Assembly (NCBI GenBank): GCA_977006965.1
Contig: OZ345353.1
Coordinates: 372,001 to 436,000 of the forward strand
Direction of reading: 5' to 3'
DNA: 64,000 nucleotides
From: Phymatolithon calcareum
Taxonomy: Eukaryota; Rhodophyta; Florideophyceae; Hapalidiales
Under the pieces are notes generated by a model. The model made no database searches, was not told the DNA's origin, and saw only the letters and a list, made by a program, of their open reading frames with translations. This document shows positions 42,676 through 51,818 of the stretch, in pieces (position 1 is the stretch's first letter; every line of letters starts with the position of its first letter). A program made the translations under genes and the position numbers.

Positions 42676-43941
42676 CTAAAATCGTTGTCGGGCGATATTG
42701 GAATGTCCGATACCCACACATGATAGGACAATACCTCTTTCATTCAACGCTTTCTTCTTCTTGTCCGCCTGACTCCTCTCCGCATTCTCCGCACCTCCAT
42801 TTTCCGTACTGCCATTGCCGTCATCACTTTCATCGCTTCCTTCACTCTCACTCTCACTCTCCTCCGGAATGTCCTCAACGCGGATCTTAAAAACAACGCC
42901 CAAAAATTGTTTCACATCCCTCAACAGCGTCACGCAACTCTCGGAAAGTTTCCCGACTCGTATCCGACTGACCTCCGAGTCTGCAAGCGCGCAATACAAA
43001 ATGGCCAATCCCGCACTTTCCGAGTCCATGCATCCACCATCCGACACTTCTTCCAGCAACAAATTGACCGCAGTCTGTGCCACTCGCTCCGGTGTCACTG
43101 TTGGGTCTGTGGAGCACCAGTCAGCACTAACCAGACATCCCTCCGTGGTCTCCGCGACAAGGTGCAACGCATATCCCACACCTGCGTCCGCGGCGTTGGA
43201 GTGGTCGGTATGGATATAAACATCCGGAGAGAACCTATTCAACACACCTCTCGCGGCATCAACCATACGACTGAGTGCTGCCGGGGATGTCCGATTCGCA
43301 AACGCAATGCCACGCACACGCTTCACAACACCTGCCGCAAGCAAATCGATGGGTGGCACCTTTCCAGTTAGCACACCGCACGACACGATAACCTCCCCAG
43401 ACGGCGCGACCGAAGGTTTTCCGTCTGAGTCGATGGTTGCAAATGCGCGTCGCGAAACGGACGCTGCCGGCGTGATAGGCTGTCCGAGCACGAGGCGACG
43501 GAGGAGCGGCGCCGAGATGGCTGCAAGGGCGTCCGCACAGACATCGGTCGTAGAATGCGTGGCGCCGCGAAGCACGACGCGCAGAGGACGCTTGAAAAAT
43601 GGAGCGAGAGCGAGCAACGGACGAGCGTAATAGGAAAGAGCTCGAGACGGGTGGCAGACATGGACAAGGGTGGCTCGCTCGGGACCGGAGAGATGACCAG
43701 GTCGGAATACTAACACGGTACCGGTGTCATTGATGTGAATACCGCTTCCAGAGGTTACTTTGTCCAGAAGACGGATGAAGGAAATCTCAGAGGGACATAA
43801 ACCGGGTCGCGTTGAGTCGGAGCGGATGTCGGTGACGCGAATAGGTGTGCCTGATAAAAGGGAGAGGACGAGACGGTCGCGCAATGATGAAGCTCCTGAG
43901 AAGCGCAGCGTGCGCTTCTTCGCAAGCCCGACCATTGCCAC
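42676..43941 (-). CDS. RCL1: RNA 3'-terminal phosphate cyclase-like protein (RCL1), 18S rRNA processing
   Basis: A single open frame of 421 codons starts at the ATG at 43941. The N-terminus has TLRFSGASSLRDRLVLSLLS, then TDIRSDSTRPGL, EISFIRLLDKVTSGSG and NDTGTVLVFRPG, all typical of the eukaryotic RCL1 branch of the RTC family. Later, GVVKRVRGIAFANR and GVGYALHLVAETTEG match the family core. RCL1 acts in the nucleolus with BMS1 in the U3-containing processome at early pre-18S rRNA cleavages; it lacks cyclase activity. An acidic Ser/Glu-rich insert (residues about 355-385) precedes the final VLSCVGIGHSNIARQ. This insert near the C-terminus is the only oddity. No intron. Its 3' end faces the transposon-rich block. 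Confidence 0.93.
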   Translation of the reverse strand: MAMVGLAKKRTLRFSGASSLRDRLVLSLLSGTPIRVTDIRSDSTRPGLCPSEISFIRLLDKVTSGSGIHINDTGTVLVFRPGHLSGPERATLVHVCHPSRALSYYARPLLALAPFFKRPLRVVLRGATHSTTDVCADALAAISAPLLRRLVLGQPITPAASVSRRAFATIDSDGKPSVAPSGEVIVSCGVLTGKVPPIDLLAAGVVKRVRGIAFANRTSPAALSRMVDAARGVLNRFSPDVYIHTDHSNAADAGVGYALHLVAETTEGCLVSADWCSTDPTVTPERVAQTAVNLLLEEVSDGGCMDSESAGLAILYCALADSEVSRIRVGKLSESCVTLLRDVKQFLGVVFKIRVEDIPEESESESEGSDESDDGNGSTENGGAENAERSQADKKKKALNERGIVLSCVGIGHSNIARQRF

Positions 43942-45705
43942 AGTCTGGTCGGTCAGAACGGCAAGAACTGTTTAGCTAAAGCATACCACGTCGTCGACTT
44001 CAAGGTCAAGTCCAGCTGGGCGAACCGTTGTAATTGGTGCAATGGCCAATTGAGCCACGATATATCAAATAGGGTGCCACGTGGCATTTTTCTTAGATAG
44101 TCGACGTTGACGGGACAGGGCGCGGGGTGCTAAAGCCGTCCCGAGCAGTTCAATGGACCGCTCTCTGCAGTAAGACCATCCAGCCACGACGACAGCTAGG
44201 GCTCTCGGTTCGAATTCGAGATACATTTGGCAAGCAGCGAGCGGGGCGGAAGAATGTGATCTTGAGCGGAACGCCCGTGCTGGGAGACTGTGCTCAAGGA
44301 GTCGGAGCGAAATCTTGCGCATGTCGCTGGGGCGCTGAAAACAATCGGACTGAATTCGCGCGCTCGTCGCGCCAATTTGGGGAAATTTTGAGGTGGAGCG
44401 CGGCGAAGGGAATACCTGGGGCAGCAACGTAATGGAACAAAGGGAAAGTTTAATGTTTCATAATCGCTGGCTTCACAGCATTGTCAGGCGGCTAGTGCAA
44501 GCGCGTAGCCGAAGAGTGTTGCTTCTATTGGAAATGCAAGAATAGAAATTCCTCTGGCGAAACCAGGAAGCACAGTCAGCGTGCATGTTTGTCTGGACAG
44601 GCCGGCGCAGCATGGGTGAATCCAATGGGCGTCGTACAGAACGAAATGGATAAACACGAGGAATCATCCGCAACGTATCACAAGTGGAGAATCTGGAACA
44701 AGCTTCGCGCCCCTTTTGTAATTAGCAGAGTTGCCGTCGTCTTATTAAGACGGGTATCTTGCACGGTCGGTTTCATTATTAACGAGCATGTTTCGGTTTG
44801 GGAGGCGATCATGGTGCACAATATTTGAATCGATAAGTAACGAGTTCATCGTTGCAGAAGAAAGGCCGAGAATGACCTCAATGATTCATGGATCTGTCTT
44901 GCGCTATGTGATTGGCCACTTGTTTGTGCAGTTTGTGGAAAGCTGCGCTGCGTGATCTGAGGAGCCATATGAATCTGTTTAAGTTGCGCTCAAAGGCAAG
45001 TCCTATGCTAGCAGACTTCAATCCGGTTCCAAGGGATTGGGTCTTACTTCTTTTCCGAGCGAGTTAGCGAAAGGAAAAGGCTTTTCGTCGCGCCTTATAG
45101 CTGGGAAAAGTTGATTACCTCAAGATTATTTCCAATCCAGCCGTTTCCGTCGTCTCCCTTGCACCGTTAACGATCTGAAAAGGGTGGGATACCAAGGTCC
45201 ACAGGCGCTGCTCCCGCAAAGATATGGGAAGGGCAATATTCCGGAGCATGCCCGACTGTCTTCGCAGACAGTGTGAATGCCGTGTCTTATTCAATCGACC
45301 AGCGGCATAGAGGGAGGTGAGCACAATGCACTGTTTCGATTATGGGCGAGTCCCAATCTGAGTCATATCCCTAACCTCAAAAACTCCTAAAATTTAGTAA
45401 GTTTTTTGAGGAAGCATTTGCATCTGAACAATTGTTCAGATAGATCCGACCCCAACCGACACCAAGGTTACAGCCCCAGCAAGCAATCATATAACCGTTC
45501 GCCTATGAAAGTCCTGTCTTCGGGTTATGCTCAACTCGAGCATCCAATCTCTCGGCTCGAGCACTCGAGCACTCGAGCACATCCAGTGGTTCGAAAGGTC
45601 TCCGGCTCTCCCCTTTCCATTTTGCGAGCCCGACCCTTGTCGCCGTTGTCTCCACTTTGGCGGTAACTCTTGCCAACCGCGCTCATCTCGAGCACGCTGC
45701 CCATC
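43942..45705. other. No clear gene
   Basis: Upstream space of RCL1 and the CBM48 gene, 1.76 kb. A minus frame at 44065-44427 is Arg/Ser/Leu-rich with no domain. Nothing else is supported. Confidence 0.4.
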
Positions 45706-46497
45706 ATGGGGTCGCACACCGAGTTCGAGTACTTCAGCAACGCCAACGACGTGCGCATTGCCGGTTGTTGGACCGCCTGGATGCCAGAATCCATGTCGCG
45801 AGTTCACAATGGCGACCGCTGGACGTACTCCGCCCCGCTGACGCCCGGCGCTGCAGTTCAGTTCAAGTTCGTTGTGGACGGCGTGTGGATGGCCGCTTCG
45901 CATTACGACCTTACCGATGACGGTCACGGGGCGAAAAATAACACACGTTGCGTCGACAAACTGTGCACACATGACAAAGATGCCCACGCTCCGCCACAGG
46001 TGCACGAGCATGTCGAGGGCGATGAGCATCCGGCTCATGCGGCACCTGCTCCCCCTGTTGAGGAGGCAGAGCATAGTCTGCGTGAGACTGTGTTGGAGAA
46101 AAAGGAAACTGCAGAAGCACTTGTGCAGTCCACGGACGCCGTTTCTGACATGTCGCACATCTCCCCGGATGCAGGGGTGAGCGCTTCAGCTGAGAAGCTT
46201 GCTGCAATGGCCATGTCTACATCACAATCGAGCGATACTGCGACGGCTTTACCACCTGTGCAGGAGAACCCTAAACTAGTTAAGATGATCTCTGATTGCA
46301 TTTCAGATCAGGAAGACAGCAAGCCGCAGGAAGGACCAAAGGAAGGACCACAGGAAGATTTCGAAGTTGAGGACGAAAGCGAAACGGACGAGAAGTTGAC
46401 GGAAAAGGTTCAGAATTTGAAACTAGAGGGGAACGAAGAAAAGAAGACACCGGAAGACAAGAATAAGGACGACCAAAATAATTGTGTCATCATGTGA
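45706..46497 (+). CDS. CBM48 (AMPK-beta type) glycan-binding protein with a C-terminal CaaX box
   Basis: I chose the ATG at 45706; the frame is open upstream but has no earlier ATG in range. The product is 263 residues. Residues 1-85 form a CBM48/AMPK1_CBM-like domain: FEYFSNANDVRIAGCWTAWM, then AAVQFKFVVDGVWMAASHYD and a GAKNNTR end. The VDGVW and late Asn pattern resembles the yeast Crp1/Mdg1 group. The rest is acidic and of low complexity (Glu, Ser, Pro, Lys). The last four residues are CVIM, a CaaX prenylation signal. Inference: a prenylated protein that could place a starch- or glycogen-binding module on a membrane. No catalytic domain and no AMPK-beta C-terminal (ASC) domain are present. 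Confidence 0.85.
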   Translation: MGSHTEFEYFSNANDVRIAGCWTAWMPESMSRVHNGDRWTYSAPLTPGAAVQFKFVVDGVWMAASHYDLTDDGHGAKNNTRCVDKLCTHDKDAHAPPQVHEHVEGDEHPAHAAPAPPVEEAEHSLRETVLEKKETAEALVQSTDAVSDMSHISPDAGVSASAEKLAAMAMSTSQSSDTATALPPVQENPKLVKMISDCISDQEDSKPQEGPKEGPQEDFEVEDESETDEKLTEKVQNLKLEGNEEKKTPEDKNKDDQNNCVIM

Positions 46498-46872
46498 TGC
46501 GCTAAGTGTCTGCGTAGCTTAAGCTCTTACCTCCTTGGCCATTAGGGGGTTGTAGGAAAGTATTTTAGCACTCGGCATGTACAAGATCTCGTAGATATAG
46601 TAGCACAAAAGCTTTTTCACTTTGTAAATCTACTCGAATGCTCCGCTCAAGCCTTTCCCTTAACCTTATGTATAAAGGACCCCTCAGATGAAGCTGTTCC
46701 GCAGCCGCTGTCAAAAATGAAACGCTTCACCAGACAAAAACTTCCCGTCTCGCAGCCCATCCATGCTCCAAAACGTGGCCCGCACTCATCATACAACCAC
46801 TCTGTCGAAAGAACCCCTGCACTTCCACAGACCCTCCCCAGAGCCGCTCTCAATCGCTTCCTCACCCCAAAA
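46498..46872. other. Convergent 3' spacer
   Basis: Lies between the stop codons of two convergent genes. Nothing is seen beyond probable untranslated sequence. Confidence 0.5.
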
Positions 46873-48189
46873 CTATTTCACCGCTTGCCATGACCGTGTG
46901 TAACCAAACACAGGTCCCATCTCCTTGTCAAATGCCAGCACGTTATGGCACTCCACAAACACCTTCGCGTGTGCACCGCCATGTGCAGGACCGACATCGC
47001 ACACCGTCACACCTCCAGCATCAAAAATGAAAGAATCTATCCTTTGCCCATTCATTCCGATCAGCACCGTGAGCAATGCAGACAGTACCAATCCCTGCTT
47101 CGCACAGCAAACGACGGTACGATCCACAAATGACCGTCGCGCCTGCATTACAATTTCCTTGCATCGCCGGTACATCTCCCCCTCATCAGCGCCAATCGCT
47201 ATTCGCACGCGTCGCGGAGCAATACCCTCTCTTCCTCCAAGCACTCCCAAATTCTCCAAATCCGCCCCTGTTGCATCATTAATCAACAGCACATCACCGC
47301 ATCTCCGCCGAGCTTCTCCACGCGGCAGCACAGAACGCACACCACGCGCACCGCCCTCACACAAGAGCACAAACCGCACATGTCCGTTACGCGCCGTGAA
47401 ATGCGTTGTGGGTGATCCACTACCGGTAGAATTGATAAGACGAATTCTGGCAGACCCATCTGAAGCGAGGAGAACAACATTAAAACAGCAGTTTATCTGT
47501 CTGAACAGACTCAAACTCGCGCGTAATCCAAGAGCATCACAAAGTAATGCTCGATTTATCTGGTTATGCGCCACAACCAGCAAACATCTTCCCCTTCTTC
47601 TTCTGAACGTATTCCAAGTCTTTCTCGCCCTTCGCATAAGATCCTGTACCGGTGAGAAGCCATTAAATTCAAACCGCATAGGATTTCTCAAATATTTCAT
47701 ATATGCATCTCCACAAAACGACTTTTCAATGTCCGATTTCAACAAGCCTTGCCAAGGTACCTGAATTTCCAGCAACGATGCAAGTGTTTCAGGTCTTGCT
47801 CGCAGCAACGTGCGATTCGCAGATGTCTGTCTGGCAATCTCAAGCGTCGACCGTGCACGTGAAAGCGGAGACACATACACACCGTCAAAAGATATATGAC
47901 GTACGCATGCTCCCGCCAGACGAGCTTGACGAGCGCCGACGGCATTCAAGCGCGACTTGTCGAGACCGCCCTGAACACGCCCTTCGCAATTCCAGTCCGT
48001 CAGACCGTGTCGCATGAGCACGACCGTTGTGTCCCCATCCCCTTCAACCGACGGCGAGGGGCGCGGTTTACGTGCAGTGGCCGCTGACGCGCGTGGACAA
48101 AACGGGTGCGACTTGCCAAGCGGAATGGACTGACCGGGGAGCAACGTGGGGGCGACGAAAGCCGATATGTTTTCACTGAAATGCACCAT
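46873..48189 (-). CDS. Two-domain histidine phosphatase, CA1P-phosphatase-like, probably plastid
   Basis: 438 codons from the ATG at 48189. Residues 1-50 are a plausible transit peptide with an early AFVAPTLLPG and few acidic residues. The phosphohistidine motif LMRHGLTDWN follows at about residue 58, with Arg-His as the catalytic pair. SRARSTLEIARQT and VVAHNQINRALL (second catalytic His) complete the first histidine phosphatase (PGM-like) domain. The C-terminal half (residues about 260-430) resembles the second, degenerate domain seen in plant 2-carboxy-D-arabinitol-1-phosphatase-like proteins; it lacks an RHG motif. Reaction: likely dephosphorylation of a sugar phosphate, substrate not determinable. 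Whether red algae use this protein to remove Rubisco inhibitors is unknown, so the name describes architecture. Confidence 0.78.
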   Translation of the reverse strand: MVHFSENISAFVAPTLLPGQSIPLGKSHPFCPRASAATARKPRPSPSVEGDGDTTVVLMRHGLTDWNCEGRVQGGLDKSRLNAVGARQARLAGACVRHISFDGVYVSPLSRARSTLEIARQTSANRTLLRARPETLASLLEIQVPWQGLLKSDIEKSFCGDAYMKYLRNPMRFEFNGFSPVQDLMRRARKTWNTFRRRRGRCLLVVAHNQINRALLCDALGLRASLSLFRQINCCFNVVLLASDGSARIRLINSTGSGSPTTHFTARNGHVRFVLLCEGGARGVRSVLPRGEARRRCGDVLLINDATGADLENLGVLGGREGIAPRRVRIAIGADEGEMYRRCKEIVMQARRSFVDRTVVCCAKQGLVLSALLTVLIGMNGQRIDSFIFDAGGVTVCDVGPAHGGAHAKVFVECHNVLAFDKEMGPVFGYTRSWQAVK

Positions 48190-48886
48190 GAAAGTTCCGC
48201 GTGACGTTAATTACACGACGGGGACGGCTACATTCAGTGGAGAGCTTTCTCTGCAATGGCAAGGCTTGGTCAGGTTGCCTTGAGATGAGGTGGAATTTGG
48301 GACACATATGGAGATCAGAATGTTCATGCGTTTCAAAGGATGCGATTTCGTACTCTTTCGGCTTACAGTGGGCTGAGTTGTACACCTCCTATACTTGTTT
48401 CTGCTGGAAGGCACTCGAACGCTTTTCAGCAAAAACAGGAATAGGACGATCATCCTGGACATTTGTGGGTCAAGCCAGAATGTAGATGAAACGCCCAAGT
48501 GTCCATCCTCTGCGAACATATTCTCGTAGAGTCCTCTCGTTGAGCAGGCCCACGGCCAAGAAGGTGTCGACCACTTGAGCAATTGATGGTGCACTGGAAT
48601 AAGGGCATATTTAATGTTTTGTGATGAACAAAGTCAACTGATACTGTTCCAGTGCATCTAACATTTACAATTTACGACTGTGAACATTTTCATCAACTTG
48701 TCATTCTTGGCATTTCGCAAATGTAGTAGTAGACTGACGGGCATTCATCGACTCATGCGAAATAACCTAACTTCATGTCATAGTTTTGTGTTGATACAGC
48801 GCAATATTTGAACTCCTTCGTCACTGCATGACCACCCTTGTTCTCAAGCTAGACGATAAGTCCTGACAATCGCGACTCTGCGCTCA
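48190..48886. other. No gene seen
   Basis: Upstream region of the phosphatase gene. Only short overlapping ORFs. Confidence 0.45.
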
Positions 48887-49129
48887 TTAATGCAAACGGC
48901 AATGCATTTTCTTCGCGCCCTTGGCGTGACGAGGCGTGTCAAATCGAATGTCGTTCATGCACCTGCGACGGCGGACGAGTTCGTCCGGAGATCGAGGGGT
49001 TCTAGGGGACGGCGGCGAGGGATCGGCACCAGGGTGCACGTGCGCCAAGGTCTCGACGCCAGTTTCGCGCACTTCCATGGCGTACATGGCCAGAAGGAGC
49101 ACGGCAAGGGTGTTCGTCTTCACAGGCAT
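48887..49129 (-). CDS. Small hypothetical protein (80 residues)
   Basis: ATG at 49129, TAA at 48887. The N-terminus MPVKTNTLAVLLLAMYAME is hydrophobic and may be a weak signal or anchor. It is followed by a Pro/Ser-rich stretch and an Arg-rich end (ELVRRRRCMND). Third codon positions are strongly biased to G and C, unlike the surrounding spacer, which supports coding. An opposite-strand frame at 48890-49153 is probably its shadow. No family recognised. Confidence 0.45.
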   Translation of the reverse strand: MPVKTNTLAVLLLAMYAMEVRETGVETLAHVHPGADPSPPSPRTPRSPDELVRRRRCMNDIRFDTPRHAKGAKKMHCRLH

Positions 49130-49816
49130 GATAGGAAGGCTATGTCTCTCTGAAAGTCGACCTTACGTTGTTTCGTTTCTGTTCAGTTCGCCACGGGCGT
49201 TGTGTGTGTTGTGGCGGAGGGATTTAGTGCGTTTTATAGCGCCCAAAGTCGAATGGTCCAATCTCACATGAGCGAAACGGGTCGGAGGAGGACAGTATGA
49301 GCGAAGAATGAATTCCGTTAAAAAACTAAGTCCCTATTTTGGGACCTGCAGTACAGTGCACTCATAAGTTCTTTTTCACAGCGAACAGGCTCTGTGCCAA
49401 CAGAGGCAATAAACGTATAAAGTTGGTGCACGTTCACTGGACCGTTCAAAAGTTGAAAGATCCAATGAAGGACCGATGGACCTCAAGATGATCGCTTGGG
49501 CTGTGCTTCTCTGTGCCAAAAAATGATCCTTGGGATCCTTGTGCTACGGCCATGTCGACGAAAATCAATAAATCAGTTCGGATCAAAAGTTTTGAAATTA
49601 TTAGGCAATACAATTATTGTAAAGTTAGATTTACACACATCCAGAAAATCGGATGCGGTTGCTCTATTGCCAGGTGATCACATGATCTCCCCGCCTACAA
49701 AAAATCGGTCGTAACATTGCCGCATTCCTTGCGAGGTCTTCCTCCTGACGCGTGGGAAATATCTGGTCAGAACGATCTCTGCGAGCATCCGCCGACTCGT
49801 TGGCGAACCGTCAAGA
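49130..49816. other. Upstream region of spermidine synthase
   Basis: A small hairpin, GTCCCTATTTTGGGAC, lies at about 49330-49345; similar GAGTCCCTGTATT sequence surrounds LINE-A copy c. No gene seen. Confidence 0.45.
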
Positions 49817-50695
49817 ATGAGCACTAGTGCCCTGGATCAGATAAAGGATGGTTGGTTCACCGAACGCAGCGTGATGTGGCCAGGACAAGCGCTATCTCTC
49901 GAAGTGCGCCGAGTGCTGCACCACGAGCACAGTGAATTCCAGGACATTCTAATATTCGAGTCTGCGACGTACGGAAATGTGCTCGTATTGGATGGTGTAA
50001 TCCAGGTGACCGAACGTGACGAGTTTGCATACCAGGAGATGCTTGCGCATCTCCCACTATTCGCCCACTCAAATCCGGAGCGCGTACTAGTGGTGGGAGG
50101 AGGAGACGGGGGCATAGTTCGCGAGGTGCTTAAGCATGGCAGCGTGCGAGAGGTGGTGCTCTGCGAAATTGATGCGCGTGTCATCGCACTCTCTAAGAAG
50201 TTCCTCCCGAAGCTCTCAGGTGCCTTGTGCAATTCCCGTGTCAAAGTAGAATGCACCGATGGCGCGGAGTATATGAAGAAATGCACTGGGGCTTTCGATG
50301 TTATTATTACGGATTCTTCGGACCCAGTTGGACCTGCGAAGGTTCTCTTTGAGGACGAGTATTATCGTACAGTGCATAAATGCTTGCGGGACGATGGAAT
50401 TGCGGCATCTCAGGGCGAGTGCATCTGGTTACATCTTGACATCATCGCGCCGCTTATGAAGGGATGTAGGGACTTCTTTGCAGATGTGGAGTACGCATAT
50501 ACAACTATTCCGACATACCCTTCCGGGCAGATTGGATTCATTCTTTGTGGAAAGAGCAAAACGGGACGGTTAAGACAACCAAGCAGGGAGATTTCTGTTG
50601 CGATGCAGCAAAGTTTGAAGTACTATAACCCAGACATACACAGAGCTGCGTTTGTGTTACCGGAATTTGCAAAACGTGCGCTCGGCGGAAAATGA
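49817..50695 (+). CDS. SPDS: Spermidine synthase
   Basis: 292 codons from the ATG at 49817, no introns. Family motifs in order: GWFTERSVMWPGQALSLEV, QDILIFESATYGNVLVLDGV, ERDEFAYQEMLAHLPLFAH, the nucleotide-binding VLVVGGGDGGIVREVLKH, VVLCEIDARVI, the DSSDPVGPA loop with catalytic Asp, ASQGECIWLH, and YPSGQIGFILC near the end. The length matches plant and animal enzymes. It transfers an aminopropyl group from decarboxylated S-adenosylmethionine to putrescine in the cytosol. PEX19 follows 295 bases downstream on the same strand; there is no sign that the two are functionally linked. The motif set separates it from spermine and thermospermine synthases only approximately. Confidence 0.95.
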   Translation: MSTSALDQIKDGWFTERSVMWPGQALSLEVRRVLHHEHSEFQDILIFESATYGNVLVLDGVIQVTERDEFAYQEMLAHLPLFAHSNPERVLVVGGGDGGIVREVLKHGSVREVVLCEIDARVIALSKKFLPKLSGALCNSRVKVECTDGAEYMKKCTGAFDVIITDSSDPVGPAKVLFEDEYYRTVHKCLRDDGIAASQGECIWLHLDIIAPLMKGCRDFFADVEYAYTTIPTYPSGQIGFILCGKSKTGRLRQPSREISVAMQQSLKYYNPDIHRAAFVLPEFAKRALGGK

Positions 50696-50990
50696 TCAGT
50701 TTCGTTTGCATTTTTATACCCAAGCATTCATGATCAAAAGCAATCGACGACTGCTCCGCTCCTCCAGGGTCAAATCTTATTCATCAATGGCAAGGCACTG
50801 TGCAGTACTGTAGTCATTCTCCGGTTCCCAAAACGACCATTGGGTAAAAAAGCATCCTTCCACTTCAATTTGAATCATAGTAGCGATTGCTTACAGCTCT
50901 TTTTTTTGTGTAGGATCTTTGCCGCCAAACCACTCGACAGCTTGAGATTTGGGCAAGCATTCCTCCCATCGCGCTTTCATTGCCGTGAAA

Positions 50991-51716
50991 ATGTCTGCTT
51001 CTGATGACGACGAGCTAGACGATATCCTGGACAGCGCGCTAGACAAGTTCGACATCAAAAACCCATCCGAGATTGCGGATGATGTGTCCTCGAAGCCGGC
51101 ATTGGGCGACCCGAGCGAAAAGCTTAACGACGTATCTGCCGCCGAAGCTCTGCGGGCGTTCGAAGAAGCGCTGAAACCTTTGGAGGCTGGTACAACCAGC
51201 GGCGCTGATGAGGAGGAGGTTGACATGCAGCTAATCACAGAGTTCATCAAGAGTTTGGAACCTTTTGCCGCAAGCTCTGCTCCCGGGACATCCGGTACTG
51301 GATCATCAACAGCAAGCAATGCAGGACCAGCGGATGCACCGACAGGAATTGAGAATGCGATAAAGGATTTAATAGACAACGTACTTTCCAAGGACATTTT
51401 ACAGGAGCCCATGCAGCAAATACGCAGTAGTTTGCGCAACTGGCTCGCGCAACAAGGCGACAACTTGCAACCGGCGGAGAGAGAGCGACATGAAAAGCAG
51501 CACGCAATTGTCGTTGACATCTGTGCGGAATACGAGAAGGATGCGGATTCAGCGCACGTCATTGACCTGCTGGCAAAACTCAAGGACAGTGGCCCACTCC
51601 CGCCTGCAGTGATGCGCGAGCTTCCAGACGATGGAACTGACGATGTCGGGGGCGATGGTATGCCCGGCATGCCGGAGGATCTGGAAAATTTGATGTCGAA
51701 TTGCCCTATGCAATAA
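50991..51716 (+). CDS. PEX19: PEX19, peroxisomal membrane protein import receptor
   Basis: I chose the ATG at 50991 (MSASDDDELDDILDSALDKF) because the acidic DELDDILDSALDKF start is the hallmark of PEX19 and the longer open frame has no upstream ATG. 241 residues. The N-terminal acidic helix that binds PEX3 is followed by a low-complexity linker. The C-terminal helical domain carries SKDILQEPMQQIRSSLRNWL, RHEKQHAIVVDICAEYEKD and a late GMPEDLENLMSNC. It ends CPMQ, the conserved farnesylation (CaaX) box of this family. PEX19 binds newly made peroxisomal membrane proteins in the cytosol and docks at PEX3. The next gene is convergent, with 102 bases between stop codons. Confidence 0.95.
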   Translation: MSASDDDELDDILDSALDKFDIKNPSEIADDVSSKPALGDPSEKLNDVSAAEALRAFEEALKPLEAGTTSGADEEEVDMQLITEFIKSLEPFAASSAPGTSGTGSSTASNAGPADAPTGIENAIKDLIDNVLSKDILQEPMQQIRSSLRNWLAQQGDNLQPAERERHEKQHAIVVDICAEYEKDADSAHVIDLLAKLKDSGPLPPAVMRELPDDGTDDVGGDGMPGMPEDLENLMSNCPMQ

Positions 51717-51818
51717 GTTGACTGTGGCTTATTTTTCTAGTCAATGTACCGAAAGAATGCGATAATAATTTAATGCACATTGAGATTCTCAGCTTATCAG
51801 TCGGTGGCCTTCGTGTGG

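Noticed and set aside
44190-44225. tRNA-like T-arm (CTCGGTTCGAATTCGAG)
   Set aside because: There is no matching acceptor stem, D-arm or anticodon arm within 80 bases.
46647-46865. Open frame downstream of the histidine phosphatase
   Set aside because: It lacks an ATG, starts next to the upstream stop codon and looks like a 3' untranslated region.
48890-49153. Plus-strand ORF overlapping the small minus gene
   Set aside because: Third-position bias favours the minus-strand frame; this one is its shadow.
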